This document shows, in pieces, positions 42,236-51,816 of a stretch of 64,000 nucleotides of DNA; positions within the stretch are counted from its first letter, which is position 1, and every line of letters starts with the position of its first letter. The stretch is from Alphaproteobacteria bacterium (lineage in GTDB: Bacteria; Pseudomonadota; Alphaproteobacteria; Micropepsales; Micropepsaceae): NCBI GenBank assembly GCA_947467345.1, contig CANIHD010000008.1, positions 1 through 64,000 on the forward strand. The letters run 5' to 3'. The notes under the pieces were generated by a model, which was not told the origin of the DNA, searched no databases, and saw only the letters and a list, made by a program, of their open reading frames with translations. A program made the translations under genes and the position numbers.

Positions 42236-42377
42236 CTTGCGCTCCTCGCGAACCGGAATCCCAAATCCCGCTAAGCCGATGCTTGACTCTATTCAGTGTG
42301 TACCAGAATGTCGTCCGAATTCGCGTTAGAATGTGCGATATGCGAACAACTGTCAAATGTGATTGAAGGCTTTTGCG

Positions 42378-43661
42378 ATGTTGAGAAAAGAGCAGAACGA
42401 GTACGTCACCCGCACAGGCGCAGGCACGCCGATGGGGAAATTGTTTCGACGCTATTGGCTGCCGGCGATCATGGCCGAGGAATTGCCGGAGAATGATTGC
42501 CCGCCCGTTCGCGTAAAATTGCTTGGCGAGCCATTGCTCGCGTTCCGCGACAGCAAAGGCAATTACGGTCTGGTCGACGAGTTCTGCCCGCATCGCCGCG
42601 TATCATTGTGGTTCGGCCGCAACGAAGAATGCGGCATTCGCTGCGCCTATCACGGCTGGAAATTCGACGTTACCGGAAAGGTGATGGAAATTCCGTCCGA
42701 GCCCGATGACAGCCCGTTCTACAAGCGCGTCAAATTGAAGGCCTATCCGCTCATCAAAGTCGGCCGCGTGCTGTGGACCTATATGGGACCGCCCGAACAT
42801 CAGCCGGGTCCGCCGGAATTCGAGTTCGCCACCGTGCCGGACAATCAGAGCTTCGTTTCCAAGCGCTGGCAGGATTCGAACTATCTTCAGGCGATGGAAG
42901 GCGGCATCGATTCCAGCCATGTCGGTTGGTTGCACAAGGCGACCATCGAATCCGATCCGCTATTCACCAAGACCAAGGGCAACGATTACACTGTTGCCGA
43001 TCCTAAGCCGGTGTTCGAAGTCGTCGAACAACCGAGCGGTCTTTATATTGCTGCGCGTCGCAATGCCGAAGGTGGCAAATATTATTGGCGCATCACCACT
43101 TGGATCATGCCGTATTACACGCAGATTCCGCCGCGTGGCGGCCATCCCGTGCACGGGCATTTCTGGGTTCCGATCGACGACGAGAATTGCTGGACCTGGA
43201 GCTACGACTATCATCCGACGCGCCCCCTTTCGGAAAACGAAGTCGCGGCGATGGACAATGGCGAAGGCATTCACTGCAAGGTGGACAACACGTTCCACTC
43301 CTACGCCAATAAGGACAATGATTATCTGATGGACCGCGGGAGCCAGAAGAGCGGCAAGACCTATAGCGGCGTCGAAGGCTTTGCCATGCAGGACGCATCC
43401 TTGCAGGAAAGCATGGGGAAGATCGTTGATCGCTCGCTGGAAAATCTGGTGCCGACCGACATGGGCGTCGTGATGGCGCGCCGGCAGTTGATGGCCGCAG
43501 CCAAAGCGCTTACCGAGGAAGGCAAAGAACCGCCGGGCGTTCAGCCGCACACACATCGTGTGCGTTCAGCGTCGGTGGTTCTCGCGCCCGATCAGGCCTT
43601 CAAGGAAGCTGCCAAAGACGTGCTGGTCGTGCGCCCAGGCCTGGCGCACGCATCGGTCTAA
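42378..43661 (+). CDS. Rieske 2Fe-2S aromatic ring-hydroxylating oxygenase, phthalate 4,5-dioxygenase type
   Basis: A 427-residue oxygenase component. The Rieske cluster ligands are Cys70, His72 (CPHR) and Cys89, His92 (CAYHGWKFD). The mononuclear iron motif is DSSHVGWLH with His181 and His186. The N-terminus (LRKEQNEYVTRTGAGTPMGK) matches the phthalate dioxygenase group, which acts with a separate reductase not found here. GAAGG precedes the ATG at 42378. The divergent IclR gene probably controls it; no small subunit is present, as expected for this group. Confidence 0.9.
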   Translation: MLRKEQNEYVTRTGAGTPMGKLFRRYWLPAIMAEELPENDCPPVRVKLLGEPLLAFRDSKGNYGLVDEFCPHRRVSLWFGRNEECGIRCAYHGWKFDVTGKVMEIPSEPDDSPFYKRVKLKAYPLIKVGRVLWTYMGPPEHQPGPPEFEFATVPDNQSFVSKRWQDSNYLQAMEGGIDSSHVGWLHKATIESDPLFTKTKGNDYTVADPKPVFEVVEQPSGLYIAARRNAEGGKYYWRITTWIMPYYTQIPPRGGHPVHGHFWVPIDDENCWTWSYDYHPTRPLSENEVAAMDNGEGIHCKVDNTFHSYANKDNDYLMDRGSQKSGKTYSGVEGFAMQDASLQESMGKIVDRSLENLVPTDMGVVMARRQLMAAAKALTEEGKEPPGVQPHTHRVRSASVVLAPDQAFKEAAKDVLVVRPGLAHASV

Positions 43662-43667
43662 GCCGTT

Positions 43668-44882
43668 TTACGGCCGGGCGCGTCCGCGCTCGGCCGCTTC
43701 TGCGCCGGCCAGGCTCTTCTGCAGCCAGTCGACAACCACTTGCGCCACCTGATCGCTGTTGCGCTCCATCATCATCATGTGGCCGTTGCCGTGGATGCCA
43801 ACATCCTGCAGGCGAATATGGGTCGGCTTCACGCCGGCCTGCACCATGTATTCGACCGTGCAGTGATTGTAGGAGGCGTAAAAAGACGCCTCCGATTGCA
43901 TGATCAGAATCGGGCGGTCGAGGCCAACCAGTTTCTTCGCGGGTTCTTTCTGGCGCCAGCAACGCACCAGATCCGGCGCATTGGGTTGTTCCTGCTGCAC
44001 GAATTGCAACGGCGATTGCGCCGTTGCCGCGGGCGCATATTCCACCGGAACATCTTGAATGCCGAAAGTTTTCGTGGCGGCAACTTCGGTGAACCAATTG
44101 GGCGCGCCGTGAAATTCAATGTCATGAACCGGCGGACCTGAGGGCTCGATCGCCACAATGGCTTTCACGAGGTCCGGACGCTTCTGCGCTGCTGTCCACG
44201 GATACACGCCCGATTGAGAATGCACCAACACGATAGACGGGCCGACCTTATCGAGAAGCTGCACCAGCGCATCGATATTCATCTGCACCTGGCGGCCGCG
44301 ATCTTCCATCGAGGGAATGTTGGACGCCCAATATTGATCGAAACTCGGATCGCCCGGCACCGGTTCGCCGACCCATTGCGTGTGCAATTTCGCCTGCGGC
44401 CAAAGTGGGAATTTTCCCTTATTGGCGAAGCGTTCACGCACGAATTGCAATGTTTGATAGGAGCGTTTGCCAAGCACCTCGTCGTGATAGGGCGCGCGTC
44501 CGCGTGCAACCTGATCGACGACATAGACCGCGTAACCACGGCGGAGGAAATATTGCGCCCAGCCTTCGCGACCGTCCGGTGTTTCCAGCCAGCCGGCGCC
44601 CGTCACGCTGCCGCCATGCACCATAATGATCGGATACGGATGGGTGCGGTTCTGCGGGATGTAATATTCGGCATACATCTGCCCGAACATGTGACCCGGC
44701 TCTTGCGTGTCATAGGCGCCGCCGACGAAGAAATTTCCCATCGTGGCGAGCGTCAGCGGCGGCTTCTCTTGCGCCTGCGTCGTGAGCGGCGTTGCAAAGA
44801 ACGCGAGCGCGGCTGCGAGTCCTGCGCCGGCCAGAAGCGCACCACGACGAAGATAGGTTTTTCCACGCATGTTCACGGGCAT
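43668..44882 (-). CDS. Alpha/beta hydrolase, exported
   Basis: A 404-residue hydrolase with a signal peptide (about 1-37, ends TQAQ). Elements: VHGGSVTGAGW (oxyanion region), nucleophile Ser in HSQSG, and His in GIHGNGH. The phrase GREGWAQYFLRRGYAVYVVDQVARGR recurs in a subgroup of secreted esterases. A GGAG lies very close to the ATG at 44882; MRGKTY at 44870 is an alternative start. It is followed upstream on the same strand by the D-2-hydroxyacid dehydrogenase gene, seven bases away. Confidence 0.85.
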   Translation of the reverse strand: MPVNMRGKTYLRRGALLAGAGLAAALAFFATPLTTQAQEKPPLTLATMGNFFVGGAYDTQEPGHMFGQMYAEYYIPQNRTHPYPIIMVHGGSVTGAGWLETPDGREGWAQYFLRRGYAVYVVDQVARGRAPYHDEVLGKRSYQTLQFVRERFANKGKFPLWPQAKLHTQWVGEPVPGDPSFDQYWASNIPSMEDRGRQVQMNIDALVQLLDKVGPSIVLVHSQSGVYPWTAAQKRPDLVKAIVAIEPSGPPVHDIEFHGAPNWFTEVAATKTFGIQDVPVEYAPAATAQSPLQFVQQEQPNAPDLVRCWRQKEPAKKLVGLDRPILIMQSEASFYASYNHCTVEYMVQAGVKPTHIRLQDVGIHGNGHMMMMERNSDQVAQVVVDWLQKSLAGAEAAERGRARP

Positions 44883-44889
44883 TTCTCCA

Positions 44890-45882
44890 TCACACTTTGT
44901 TCTTCAATACATCCGGATTGACGACATGCTGCGGGGCGCCGTCGAGATAGGCAAGGATATTGTCCGCAGCGTTACGGTAAAAATCGCCAATATTCTCAAT
45001 TGTCGAGAAGCCAAGGTGCGGTGAAAGCACCGTATTTGGTGCCGAACGCAACTTGTGGTTCGCCGGCAACGGTTCCTCGTCATAGACATCGAGCGCGGCT
45101 TTGATGTGTCCGTCCTGTAACGCGGCGAGCAGCGCGTCCTCATCGATCAAGGGGCCGCGCGACGTATTGACCAGCATCGCGCCTTTTTTCATGCGCGCGA
45201 TTTCGGGCGCGCCGATAATATGCCGCGTGCGCTCCGATAGAACCAGATGCAGGGTGACGATATCGGATTCGGAGAGGAGCTGATCCTTGCTGACATATTC
45301 CGCGCCCGCCGCTTTTGCTTTCTCTTCCGTCAGATTTTGACTCCATGCCACCACGCGCATGCCAAGTGCGCGGCCGAAGCAAGCCATTTCCACGCCGATG
45401 CGGCCAAGGCCGACAATGCCAAGCGTTCGCTCGAGCAGCACAATGCCGAGGCCGGCGCCTTCTTGGAACTTGCCTGCGCGCATACCGGCGTCGGCTTTAG
45501 CCAGATTGCGGGCGGCTGCGAGAATCAACGCCAGCGTCAATTCCGCTGCATAAGCTGCCGTCTTAGATCCGGCCTGCGACACGACAATGTTCTTGCCGGT
45601 GCAATAGGCGAAATCGACATGCGGGTTTTTGTGGCCGGTCAATGACAACATTTTAAGGCGCGGGAGGCGCGACAGAGTCGGCGCCAGCAACGACGAGCGC
45701 TCGCGCATCGGCAGAATAATATCGAAATCGCGCAGCTCTTTTTCCGCGTCCGCTTCGGCGCCAATGGGATAATTTCGTTGGAAGAATTTCACCTCGCCGC
45801 GCGCGCGCAACGCCGACCAATCGATGATGTTCTCCGCGATACCCAGCCAGTCGTCGATGACCGCGACGCGGATCCCGCCCAT
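44890..45882 (-). CDS. D-2-hydroxyacid dehydrogenase family protein
   Basis: A 330-residue NAD(P)-dependent oxidoreductase interconverting 2-keto and D-2-hydroxy acids. Nucleotide-binding motif GIVGLGRIG; catalytic residues Arg in NTSRGPLID, Glu in DVYDEEPLP and His in LSPHLGF. AAGGGG precedes the ATG at 45882. It appears to form an operon with the exported hydrolase, so it may process the acid released by it (inference). Confidence 0.9.
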   Translation of the reverse strand: MGGIRVAVIDDWLGIAENIIDWSALRARGEVKFFQRNYPIGAEADAEKELRDFDIILPMRERSSLLAPTLSRLPRLKMLSLTGHKNPHVDFAYCTGKNIVVSQAGSKTAAYAAELTLALILAAARNLAKADAGMRAGKFQEGAGLGIVLLERTLGIVGLGRIGVEMACFGRALGMRVVAWSQNLTEEKAKAAGAEYVSKDQLLSESDIVTLHLVLSERTRHIIGAPEIARMKKGAMLVNTSRGPLIDEDALLAALQDGHIKAALDVYDEEPLPANHKLRSAPNTVLSPHLGFSTIENIGDFYRNAADNILAYLDGAPQHVVNPDVLKNKV

Positions 45883-46019
45883 GTCGTTTGCCCCTTAAGT
45901 TCCCCCTGAAATAGCGGGCGCGGGGCCTGCCGTCTACGTGGCAATGGAACCGCCCTTGGAGCTATGTCCTTGAAAAGGCTTGGCAAGGCCCTTCACCAAG
46001 GGGAATAAGGAGTTGCCGT

Positions 46020-46715
46020 TTGCAAGTCTCGGCGCTACCAGAAGCTATGAACACTCACGCTGGCACGATGCCGGGCGGGGCCACGCCGGCACTGGCGTCG
46101 ATCGCGCTGGAAGCCTTGCGGGATGCGGCGCTTCAACCGGCGCCGTTTCCGTATGTGATCGTGCCGCATTTCGTGCGGCCCGCGGCCAGCGATGCGATCA
46201 GCGCCGATTTTCCCAAGATCGATCACGCTGGAAGTTTTCCGCTGCAATCACTCACCTATGGCCCTGCCTTTCGCCGCTTCATGGCGGATCTGCAGAGCCC
46301 GGAAATGACGCAATTTGTCTCGGAGAAATTCGGCACCGACTTACGTCCTTATCCGACGATGGTCACCGTTCGCGGCCAGAGCAAAGCAGCAGACGGCAAG
46401 ATTCATACTGACAGCCGCACCAAGCTTTATACCGCGTTGATCTATATGAACGAGGCGTGGGAAAGCCCGGTGGGGCGCTTACGGCTTTTGTCGTCGCCAA
46501 CCGATCTCAACGCCATCATCGCAGAAGTGCCGCCAGCGCAAGGCACACTTCTTGTTTTTGAAAACGTGCCCACCGCTTGGCATGGTTTTGAATCGTTCGC
46601 TGGTCCGCGCCGTGTCATTCAACTGAATTGGGTCACCAGCGAAGATGTGGTGCGGCGCGAACAGCGCCGTCATCGCTTCAGCGCATTCGTCAAACGCCTT
46701 ATTGGTCGCCGGTAG
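46020..46715 (+). CDS. 2-oxoglutarate/Fe(II)-dependent oxygenase
   Basis: A 231-residue protein with the jelly-roll dioxygenase triad: His129 and Asp131 in KIHTDSR, His188 in AWHGF, and Arg197/198 in GPRRVIQLNWV for 2-oxoglutarate. Similar proteins are found in surface-polysaccharide gene sets. I chose TTG at 46020 because AAGGAG ends seven bases before it; the ATG at 46047 is an alternative. It is three bases from the next gene, so clearly an operon. Confidence 0.82.
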   Translation: MQVSALPEAMNTHAGTMPGGATPALASIALEALRDAALQPAPFPYVIVPHFVRPAASDAISADFPKIDHAGSFPLQSLTYGPAFRRFMADLQSPEMTQFVSEKFGTDLRPYPTMVTVRGQSKAADGKIHTDSRTKLYTALIYMNEAWESPVGRLRLLSSPTDLNAIIAEVPPAQGTLLVFENVPTAWHGFESFAGPRRVIQLNWVTSEDVVRREQRRHRFSAFVKRLIGRR

Positions 46716-46718
46716 ACC

Positions 46719-48626
46719 ATGCCGCTGAAAATCGAAACCTTCAGCAATGCCGTGGGCGGGAACGCGTTTTACAAAGCGGTGACGCATCCGCTGGCAGCAG
46801 CACCGGCGCAGCAACTTTTGAAGCATCTGAAGGCAGCAAAATCGGTCGCTGTTTATGATCCGAACAATCTCGCCTCGGCGTTCGATGCGGTTTATCCACT
46901 GGATGGCGTAAAAATCGCAGAGCTTTTCGTTCAAGATGCCGGCCATGTCGGCCGCGTCTTTCACGGCGTGAGCGCGCGTGCCGTGACCGATATTGGCGAC
47001 ATGTCATCCGGCACCATTCTGATCGCCGCGTTCGACGCCACCGCTACGGTGGAACGCCTCCGCCGCGTGGTGCCGAAAGATGTCGTCATCATCAGCTTCG
47101 ATTGGCTCAGGATTCCAGCCGACATGGCGCCTGCGTCGCGGCCCTATTTGTCGAATCTCAATTTCGCCACCAACTTCGCATTCTTCCGCGATGCCGACGG
47201 GCTGCACACGCGCTTGGTCACGGCCAATTATTGGACGGCCTATGGCAGTAAAGAAGGTTTCATCTGGCTGGCTCTGTTCGACGAGGGCGGAAAAATCCTC
47301 GCGCAGTGGCAGCAAAACCTCCCGGCGGCGAATGCGCCGATCGTGCTCGACAGTAAAGAGATACGCGAAAGTTTCGGGCTCTCGCCGTTCACCGGACAAT
47401 TGTTTCTGCACGTCGTCGGCGCGGCCGGACACGACATGGTCAAATACGCGCTCGATACATACGGCGATTCCAACGATGTCGTGAGCTGTACCCACGACGC
47501 CAATTCCTGGCCGGCAGAACGCTATGCGGGCCTGCCGGCGCCCGGTGACGGTGACGAGGTCATTCTGTGGGTACAGAACTCACACCCAACGTCGATTCAG
47601 GCGGGCGAGATTGGTCTCAATCTCATGGGCAATGGTGAGATTGCTTGGTTCGACAGCGAGATCGCGCCGTTTGCCACGAGGGCGTTGCACGTTTCTTCCC
47701 TGCTTCCCAAGGCGCGCTGGCCGCAGCAAATCGAGATTCGGGCCGGTAAGCATTTCGTTCGCCCGCGTTATGAGGTCGTCCAGAAAAACGGACGCCGTAA
47801 TATCGCGCACCCTAATGTCGAGCGCGAGGATCTGAAACCTGATCCTGAATTGCCGAAGCTGAAATCGCTGCTGGGCAAGGGATTTATTCTCCCTGCGCCG
47901 ATCCTGCCGCTGGATCGCTATGCGAGCCACGTATTGCCGACGCCGATGACGACAACGCTAGAACATTTGCCAGTTAAACTGGTGCTCTATGATGCGGAGG
48001 GTGCGGTGGTCGCGGAGCGCAGCTTTGGCAATCTCGCACGCAACGAGTCCATCGCGTTCCAGATCGACGAATTGCTCGGCAATCAGAAGCTCGTTGCGGG
48101 CTACGGCCATGTTGAATTGCTCTACGATTTCGAGGCGGGCCAAGATGCCGATGGTTGGATGCATGCGCTGTTTCGCTACACAGATCGCAAAGCGGGACAT
48201 CAGGCCGAGACAAGCTTCGGCGCACATGTGTTCAACACGCTGGCTACGTATAAAAACGAGCCGCAATCCTACAAAGGGCCGCCGCCGGGGCTGACCACGC
48301 GTCTTTTCTTGCGGGTGGGTGCAGGGCGCGCACGCACCATGTGTCACTTGATCTATCCGGCTTCGTTGCCGTGGTGGGAATTGTCAGACACCGCTCTGAT
48401 ATTGGTTTCGAACGGCGGACTGGAAATTGCTCGGCGCAAGCTACGCATTCCCTGTGGCGGGTCGCGTCTTTTTTATGTCGACGAGATGTTCACCGATACC
48501 GAACGCGAAACCGCCGGCACGAATGCCTATGTCGTGGTGCGCGATACGACCTGCCGCCTTTTCGGCTATCACGGATTGGTGCAAGGCGAATCGGCATTCA
48601 GCCTGGACCATATGTTTGGCTTCTGA
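46719..48626 (+). CDS. Large conserved protein of unknown function, multidomain
   Basis: A 635-residue soluble protein without signal or membrane segments. Residues about 35-130 (KSVAVYDPNNLASAF, LFVQDAGHVGRVFHGV, GTILIAAFDATATVERL) look like a Rossmann-type domain similar to those preceding sugar acyltransferases. Beta-rich modules follow at about 140-245, 255-350 and 400-500. Cysteines are few. Its last 11 bases overlap the ELM1-like gene, and the 2-oxoglutarate oxygenase is three bases upstream. I do not recognise a named family and infer only a link to surface glycan or glycolipid biosynthesis. Confidence 0.7.
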   Translation: MPLKIETFSNAVGGNAFYKAVTHPLAAAPAQQLLKHLKAAKSVAVYDPNNLASAFDAVYPLDGVKIAELFVQDAGHVGRVFHGVSARAVTDIGDMSSGTILIAAFDATATVERLRRVVPKDVVIISFDWLRIPADMAPASRPYLSNLNFATNFAFFRDADGLHTRLVTANYWTAYGSKEGFIWLALFDEGGKILAQWQQNLPAANAPIVLDSKEIRESFGLSPFTGQLFLHVVGAAGHDMVKYALDTYGDSNDVVSCTHDANSWPAERYAGLPAPGDGDEVILWVQNSHPTSIQAGEIGLNLMGNGEIAWFDSEIAPFATRALHVSSLLPKARWPQQIEIRAGKHFVRPRYEVVQKNGRRNIAHPNVEREDLKPDPELPKLKSLLGKGFILPAPILPLDRYASHVLPTPMTTTLEHLPVKLVLYDAEGAVVAERSFGNLARNESIAFQIDELLGNQKLVAGYGHVELLYDFEAGQDADGWMHALFRYTDRKAGHQAETSFGAHVFNTLATYKNEPQSYKGPPPGLTTRLFLRVGAGRARTMCHLIYPASLPWWELSDTALILVSNGGLEIARRKLRIPCGGSRLFYVDEMFTDTERETAGTNAYVVVRDTTCRLFGYHGLVQGESAFSLDHMFGF

Positions 48627-49593
48627 ACACACCAGTTGGGTTGTAACGGACGGCAAGGCCGGCATGGAAAGCCAGTGCCTCGGGCTCGCCGAGGCATTGG
48701 GCCTAAAGCCCGTTATCAAGCGTGTCGCATTGCGTAGCCCGTGGCGTGAATTAACACCGCGTTTGCGGCTGTTTCAGAGTCATGCCTTCGCTGCCGAGAG
48801 CGATCCACTTTCGGCGCTATGGCCAGATATTTTGATCGCGACGGGGCGCCAAAGCATTGCCGCGTCATTGATCGTGCGCGCTGAAAGCCGCAAAGCGGGC
48901 ACACCCACGATCACGATACAATTGCAAAATCCGGGTATCGCGCCGCGCCTTTTCGACCTTATCGTCACGCCGCGTCATGATCGGTTAAGCGGCGAAAATG
49001 TCGTCGCTACCAAAGGCGCGCTGCATCGCATCAGCCGGACCACGCTTGCGCGCGGCGCGGAGAATCTTGGCCGCCACCTTCCGAAATTGCCGCGTCCCTA
49101 TGTTTCGGTTCTGATCGGCGGGTCGAACGATGTCTACACGCTGACGCCGAATTGGATGGAAGGTTTCGCCGCCGAACTCGTGGAAGCGGCAGCAGCCCAA
49201 AAAGGAAGTCTTCTTATCACGCCGTCGCGCCGCACCGATGCGGCTTCGTTGGAAGTGCTCAAAGCGGCTGTCGCAGGCTCGCCGCATTATCTCTGGGATG
49301 GCGCCGGCGAGAATCCCTATTTCGGCCTGCTTGGCCTCGCTGATTTCATCGTCGTCACATCCGATTCCGTGAACATGGTGTCGGAAGCCTGCGCGACCGG
49401 GAAACCTGTCTATGTCGCCAAGCTGAAAGGCGGCTCCGCAAAATTCCGGCGCTTTCACCTCGCGATGCGCGAGGATGGCCTGACGCGCGAATTCGACGGC
49501 GAGCTTGTGCCGTATTATTATCCCGCACTTGATGACATGAGCCCGGTGGTGGCGCGCGTGCAGGCGCTTCTGGATGCGCGGCGCCGCGACTGA
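48616..49593 (+). CDS. Mitochondrial fission ELM1 family protein (GT-B-like, DUF1022)
   Basis: A 325-residue protein with the ELM1 signatures: TDGKAGMESQCLGLAEALG, LWPDILIATGRQSIAASL, IQLQNPGIAPRLFDLIVTPRHD, VLIGGSNDVYTL and TSDSVNMVSEACATGKPVYV. The bacterial members probably have a glycosyltransferase-B fold; their reaction is not established. The TTG at 48616, overlapping the previous gene, is the only start that keeps the conserved N-terminus. Confidence 0.85.
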   Translation: MASEHTSWVVTDGKAGMESQCLGLAEALGLKPVIKRVALRSPWRELTPRLRLFQSHAFAAESDPLSALWPDILIATGRQSIAASLIVRAESRKAGTPTITIQLQNPGIAPRLFDLIVTPRHDRLSGENVVATKGALHRISRTTLARGAENLGRHLPKLPRPYVSVLIGGSNDVYTLTPNWMEGFAAELVEAAAAQKGSLLITPSRRTDAASLEVLKAAVAGSPHYLWDGAGENPYFGLLGLADFIVVTSDSVNMVSEACATGKPVYVAKLKGGSAKFRRFHLAMREDGLTREFDGELVPYYYPALDDMSPVVARVQALLDARRRD

Positions 49594-49597
49594 TCCG

Positions 49598-50356
49598 ATG
49601 GGCATTGCCGAAATAATACTGCTCTTCGGCGTTGGCGCGCTCACCGGCGCCATGAACGCGATTGTCGGCGGCGGCACGCTGATCTGCTTTCCGATTCTCC
49701 TTGCGCTCGGTCTGCCCCCCGTCGCGGCCAATGCCACCAACACAATCGGTCTATGGCCCGCCAGCGTCATGGCGGCGCATATCTACCGTCCTGAGCTTCG
49801 CAAAGTGCGGGCGCATCTTCTGTCGCGCTCGCTCGTGGCACTTGCCGGCGGCACGGTCGGCGCCGTGCTGCTGATCCTATTGGGCGACGATGTCTTCTCT
49901 CAGCTTGTTCCTTGGCTGATCCTGACGGCGACGCTGCTTTACGGTTTCAGCGGCAGGATCGTGCGCCTTATGGCTCGAACGGGTGGCCACCTCGGCGCCG
50001 GCACCTTCCTCGTTCTGGAGTTTTTGTTCGCCATCTATGGCGGCTATTTCGGCGCCGGGATTGGCATCCTCCTGATGGCCACCATGGCGCTGGCCGGCGA
50101 GCGTGACCCGCAGCTGTCGAACGCCCAGAAAAACCTCATGGCCGGCCTCATCAATGGGGCCGCTGTGGTGGTTTTCATTGTCCAAGGTGCCGTGGTTTGG
50201 CCGGTCGCCCTGGCCTTGATCGCCGGAGCGCTCACAGGCGGCAATCTCGGCGCCCGGACGGCCCGCCACATCCCGGCCGTGTGGCTGCGAATTTGCGTTC
50301 TGGCGGCCGGAACCGTCCTGACGCTCTTCTACTTCTATAGAGTATATCTGTACTAA
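49598..50356 (+). CDS. TSUP family permease (TauE/SafE)
   Basis: A 252-residue inner-membrane protein with 7-8 helices. Family features: the internal duplication with GAMNAIVGGGTLICFPILLALG near the start and GGYFGAGIGILLMATMALAG in the second half. TSUP members move sulfonates, sulfoacetate or other small anions. It starts four bases after the ELM1-like gene. Confidence 0.87.
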   Translation: MGIAEIILLFGVGALTGAMNAIVGGGTLICFPILLALGLPPVAANATNTIGLWPASVMAAHIYRPELRKVRAHLLSRSLVALAGGTVGAVLLILLGDDVFSQLVPWLILTATLLYGFSGRIVRLMARTGGHLGAGTFLVLEFLFAIYGGYFGAGIGILLMATMALAGERDPQLSNAQKNLMAGLINGAAVVVFIVQGAVVWPVALALIAGALTGGNLGARTARHIPAVWLRICVLAAGTVLTLFYFYRVYLY

Positions 50357-50533
50357 AGGCTGGTCACCGAGCGGGCAGTGCAACATTTTGGTCACGCCTG
50401 CCAAGGATCGGAAGAAAAATGACGGTCGAAGGGCGATTTTGCCAAACGTTCATTTTCCAATGGGGACGGACTTGGTAAAATGTGTGGTATTGAGGAGCGG
50501 GTTCATTTTGGGCCTGCAAACGCGGGGAAACCT

Positions 50534-51718
50534 ATGCGCAGCCGAGTATTAGCGGCAGCCTTGGCAACCGCGGCATTTGCCGCGTGTGGACTCACGCCTG
50601 CACTTGCGCAGTTGAAATCCGTCTCGGTTCCCGAAACTTACCGTGTAAATTCCAAGGCTTACGTTCAAAATCTGGGCTTGGCGGCTGCTACGCAGTCCTA
50701 TGCGCTGTTCCCGAGTCAGACCGAGTTTGGGCTGAACATTTCCGGTTTTGCTTCTAGCGGGCCGAATTTCGCCGTTCAGGGAACGCAGGTCCGTCTGCCG
50801 GTCTTCGGCTCGGCTGGTCTTTCGCAGCCCGAGGTTCTGACGTTGCGCGATATCAGCGTGTCCGCGGCCATTATGCCGGGCGTGCGCTTCGAAGCATCGC
50901 GCTGGTCCTATGCATTCGGCACCGGCATGTGGGATCCGCGTGCCGCCGGGGCCGAGCAGAATCTCGTCCGGGCAGAAACGCCGCTGCGCACACCTTACGC
51001 GCCGATGGGCGCCGAAGGATTTTACGTCGGCGCGGGCGTCGCTCTGACCGAGAATTTGCGCCTCCATGTCGGCCGCGCTTTGTCGTCGCCGACACCTGCT
51101 TTGACCGCCACTGACCCGCTGGCCCGCGATTTCGCGGCCCGTCTTGGCGCTTCCGCCCACACCATCGAAACAACCGCCGCCGGCATCGATTGGAATTTTG
51201 CCGATTGGAGCGGCGTCGGCGTCACCGCTTCGCAGACGCGCGAAACCGGCACCGTCCTGGGCACTTCAGTTCCCGCATCGCTTGGCGCCACCACGTCCGC
51301 GGAAACGGCCGCACTCGGTATTTCGGCGCGTGTCGGTTTCGGCTCGGGCTGGGTTACCACCGTGGCCTATAATGAGGGCGTGACGCAGCTTGATCTTCAT
51401 CAAAACGGCGTGCTCGGCAATCTCGATCCCGTGCGGACACAGACTTACGGTCTCGCCGTCGCCAAGCACGGCCTGTTCGGGGACGATGCTTTGGGCATCG
51501 CCGTGTCGCGTCCGCTGAATGTCTATAATGGTGGCAATCTGACCGCTCCTTTGGGCGCCAACGCGGCGCCAGAATCCGATATCCAAGTGGGCTACGTCAC
51601 CACTTTCCTGGATGGCGCTTTGGCATTGCAGGCCAATGCCGCCTACCAGATGAATACCAACGGCAACCAAGGCAGCGATTCGGTCTCCGTGCTGTCGCGG
51701 GCCAAAATCCGCTTCTAG
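50534..51718 (+). CDS. Predicted outer-membrane beta-barrel protein
   Basis: A 394-residue exported protein with a signal peptide ending TPALA, many alternating short beta strands (GWVTTVAYNEGVTQLDL, DIQVGYVTTFLDGALALQANAAYQM) and a C-terminal RAKIRF with the terminal Phe that BAM recognises. The layout resembles barrel domains attached to subtilase autotransporters, but no passenger domain is present. GGGGAAA precedes the ATG at 50534. A 177-base gap precedes it, likely holding its own promoter. Confidence 0.65.
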   Translation: MRSRVLAAALATAAFAACGLTPALAQLKSVSVPETYRVNSKAYVQNLGLAAATQSYALFPSQTEFGLNISGFASSGPNFAVQGTQVRLPVFGSAGLSQPEVLTLRDISVSAAIMPGVRFEASRWSYAFGTGMWDPRAAGAEQNLVRAETPLRTPYAPMGAEGFYVGAGVALTENLRLHVGRALSSPTPALTATDPLARDFAARLGASAHTIETTAAGIDWNFADWSGVGVTASQTRETGTVLGTSVPASLGATTSAETAALGISARVGFGSGWVTTVAYNEGVTQLDLHQNGVLGNLDPVRTQTYGLAVAKHGLFGDDALGIAVSRPLNVYNGGNLTAPLGANAAPESDIQVGYVTTFLDGALALQANAAYQMNTNGNQGSDSVSVLSRAKIRF

Positions 51719-51816
51719 ATTCAGTTAAACCCGTCTGACGGCGCGTTTCTCGCGCGTTGCTCGCGTTCGCGCGCTCCGCTAAAACCGCGCACCTTCCGAT
51801 TTCAGGAGCATCCAGG

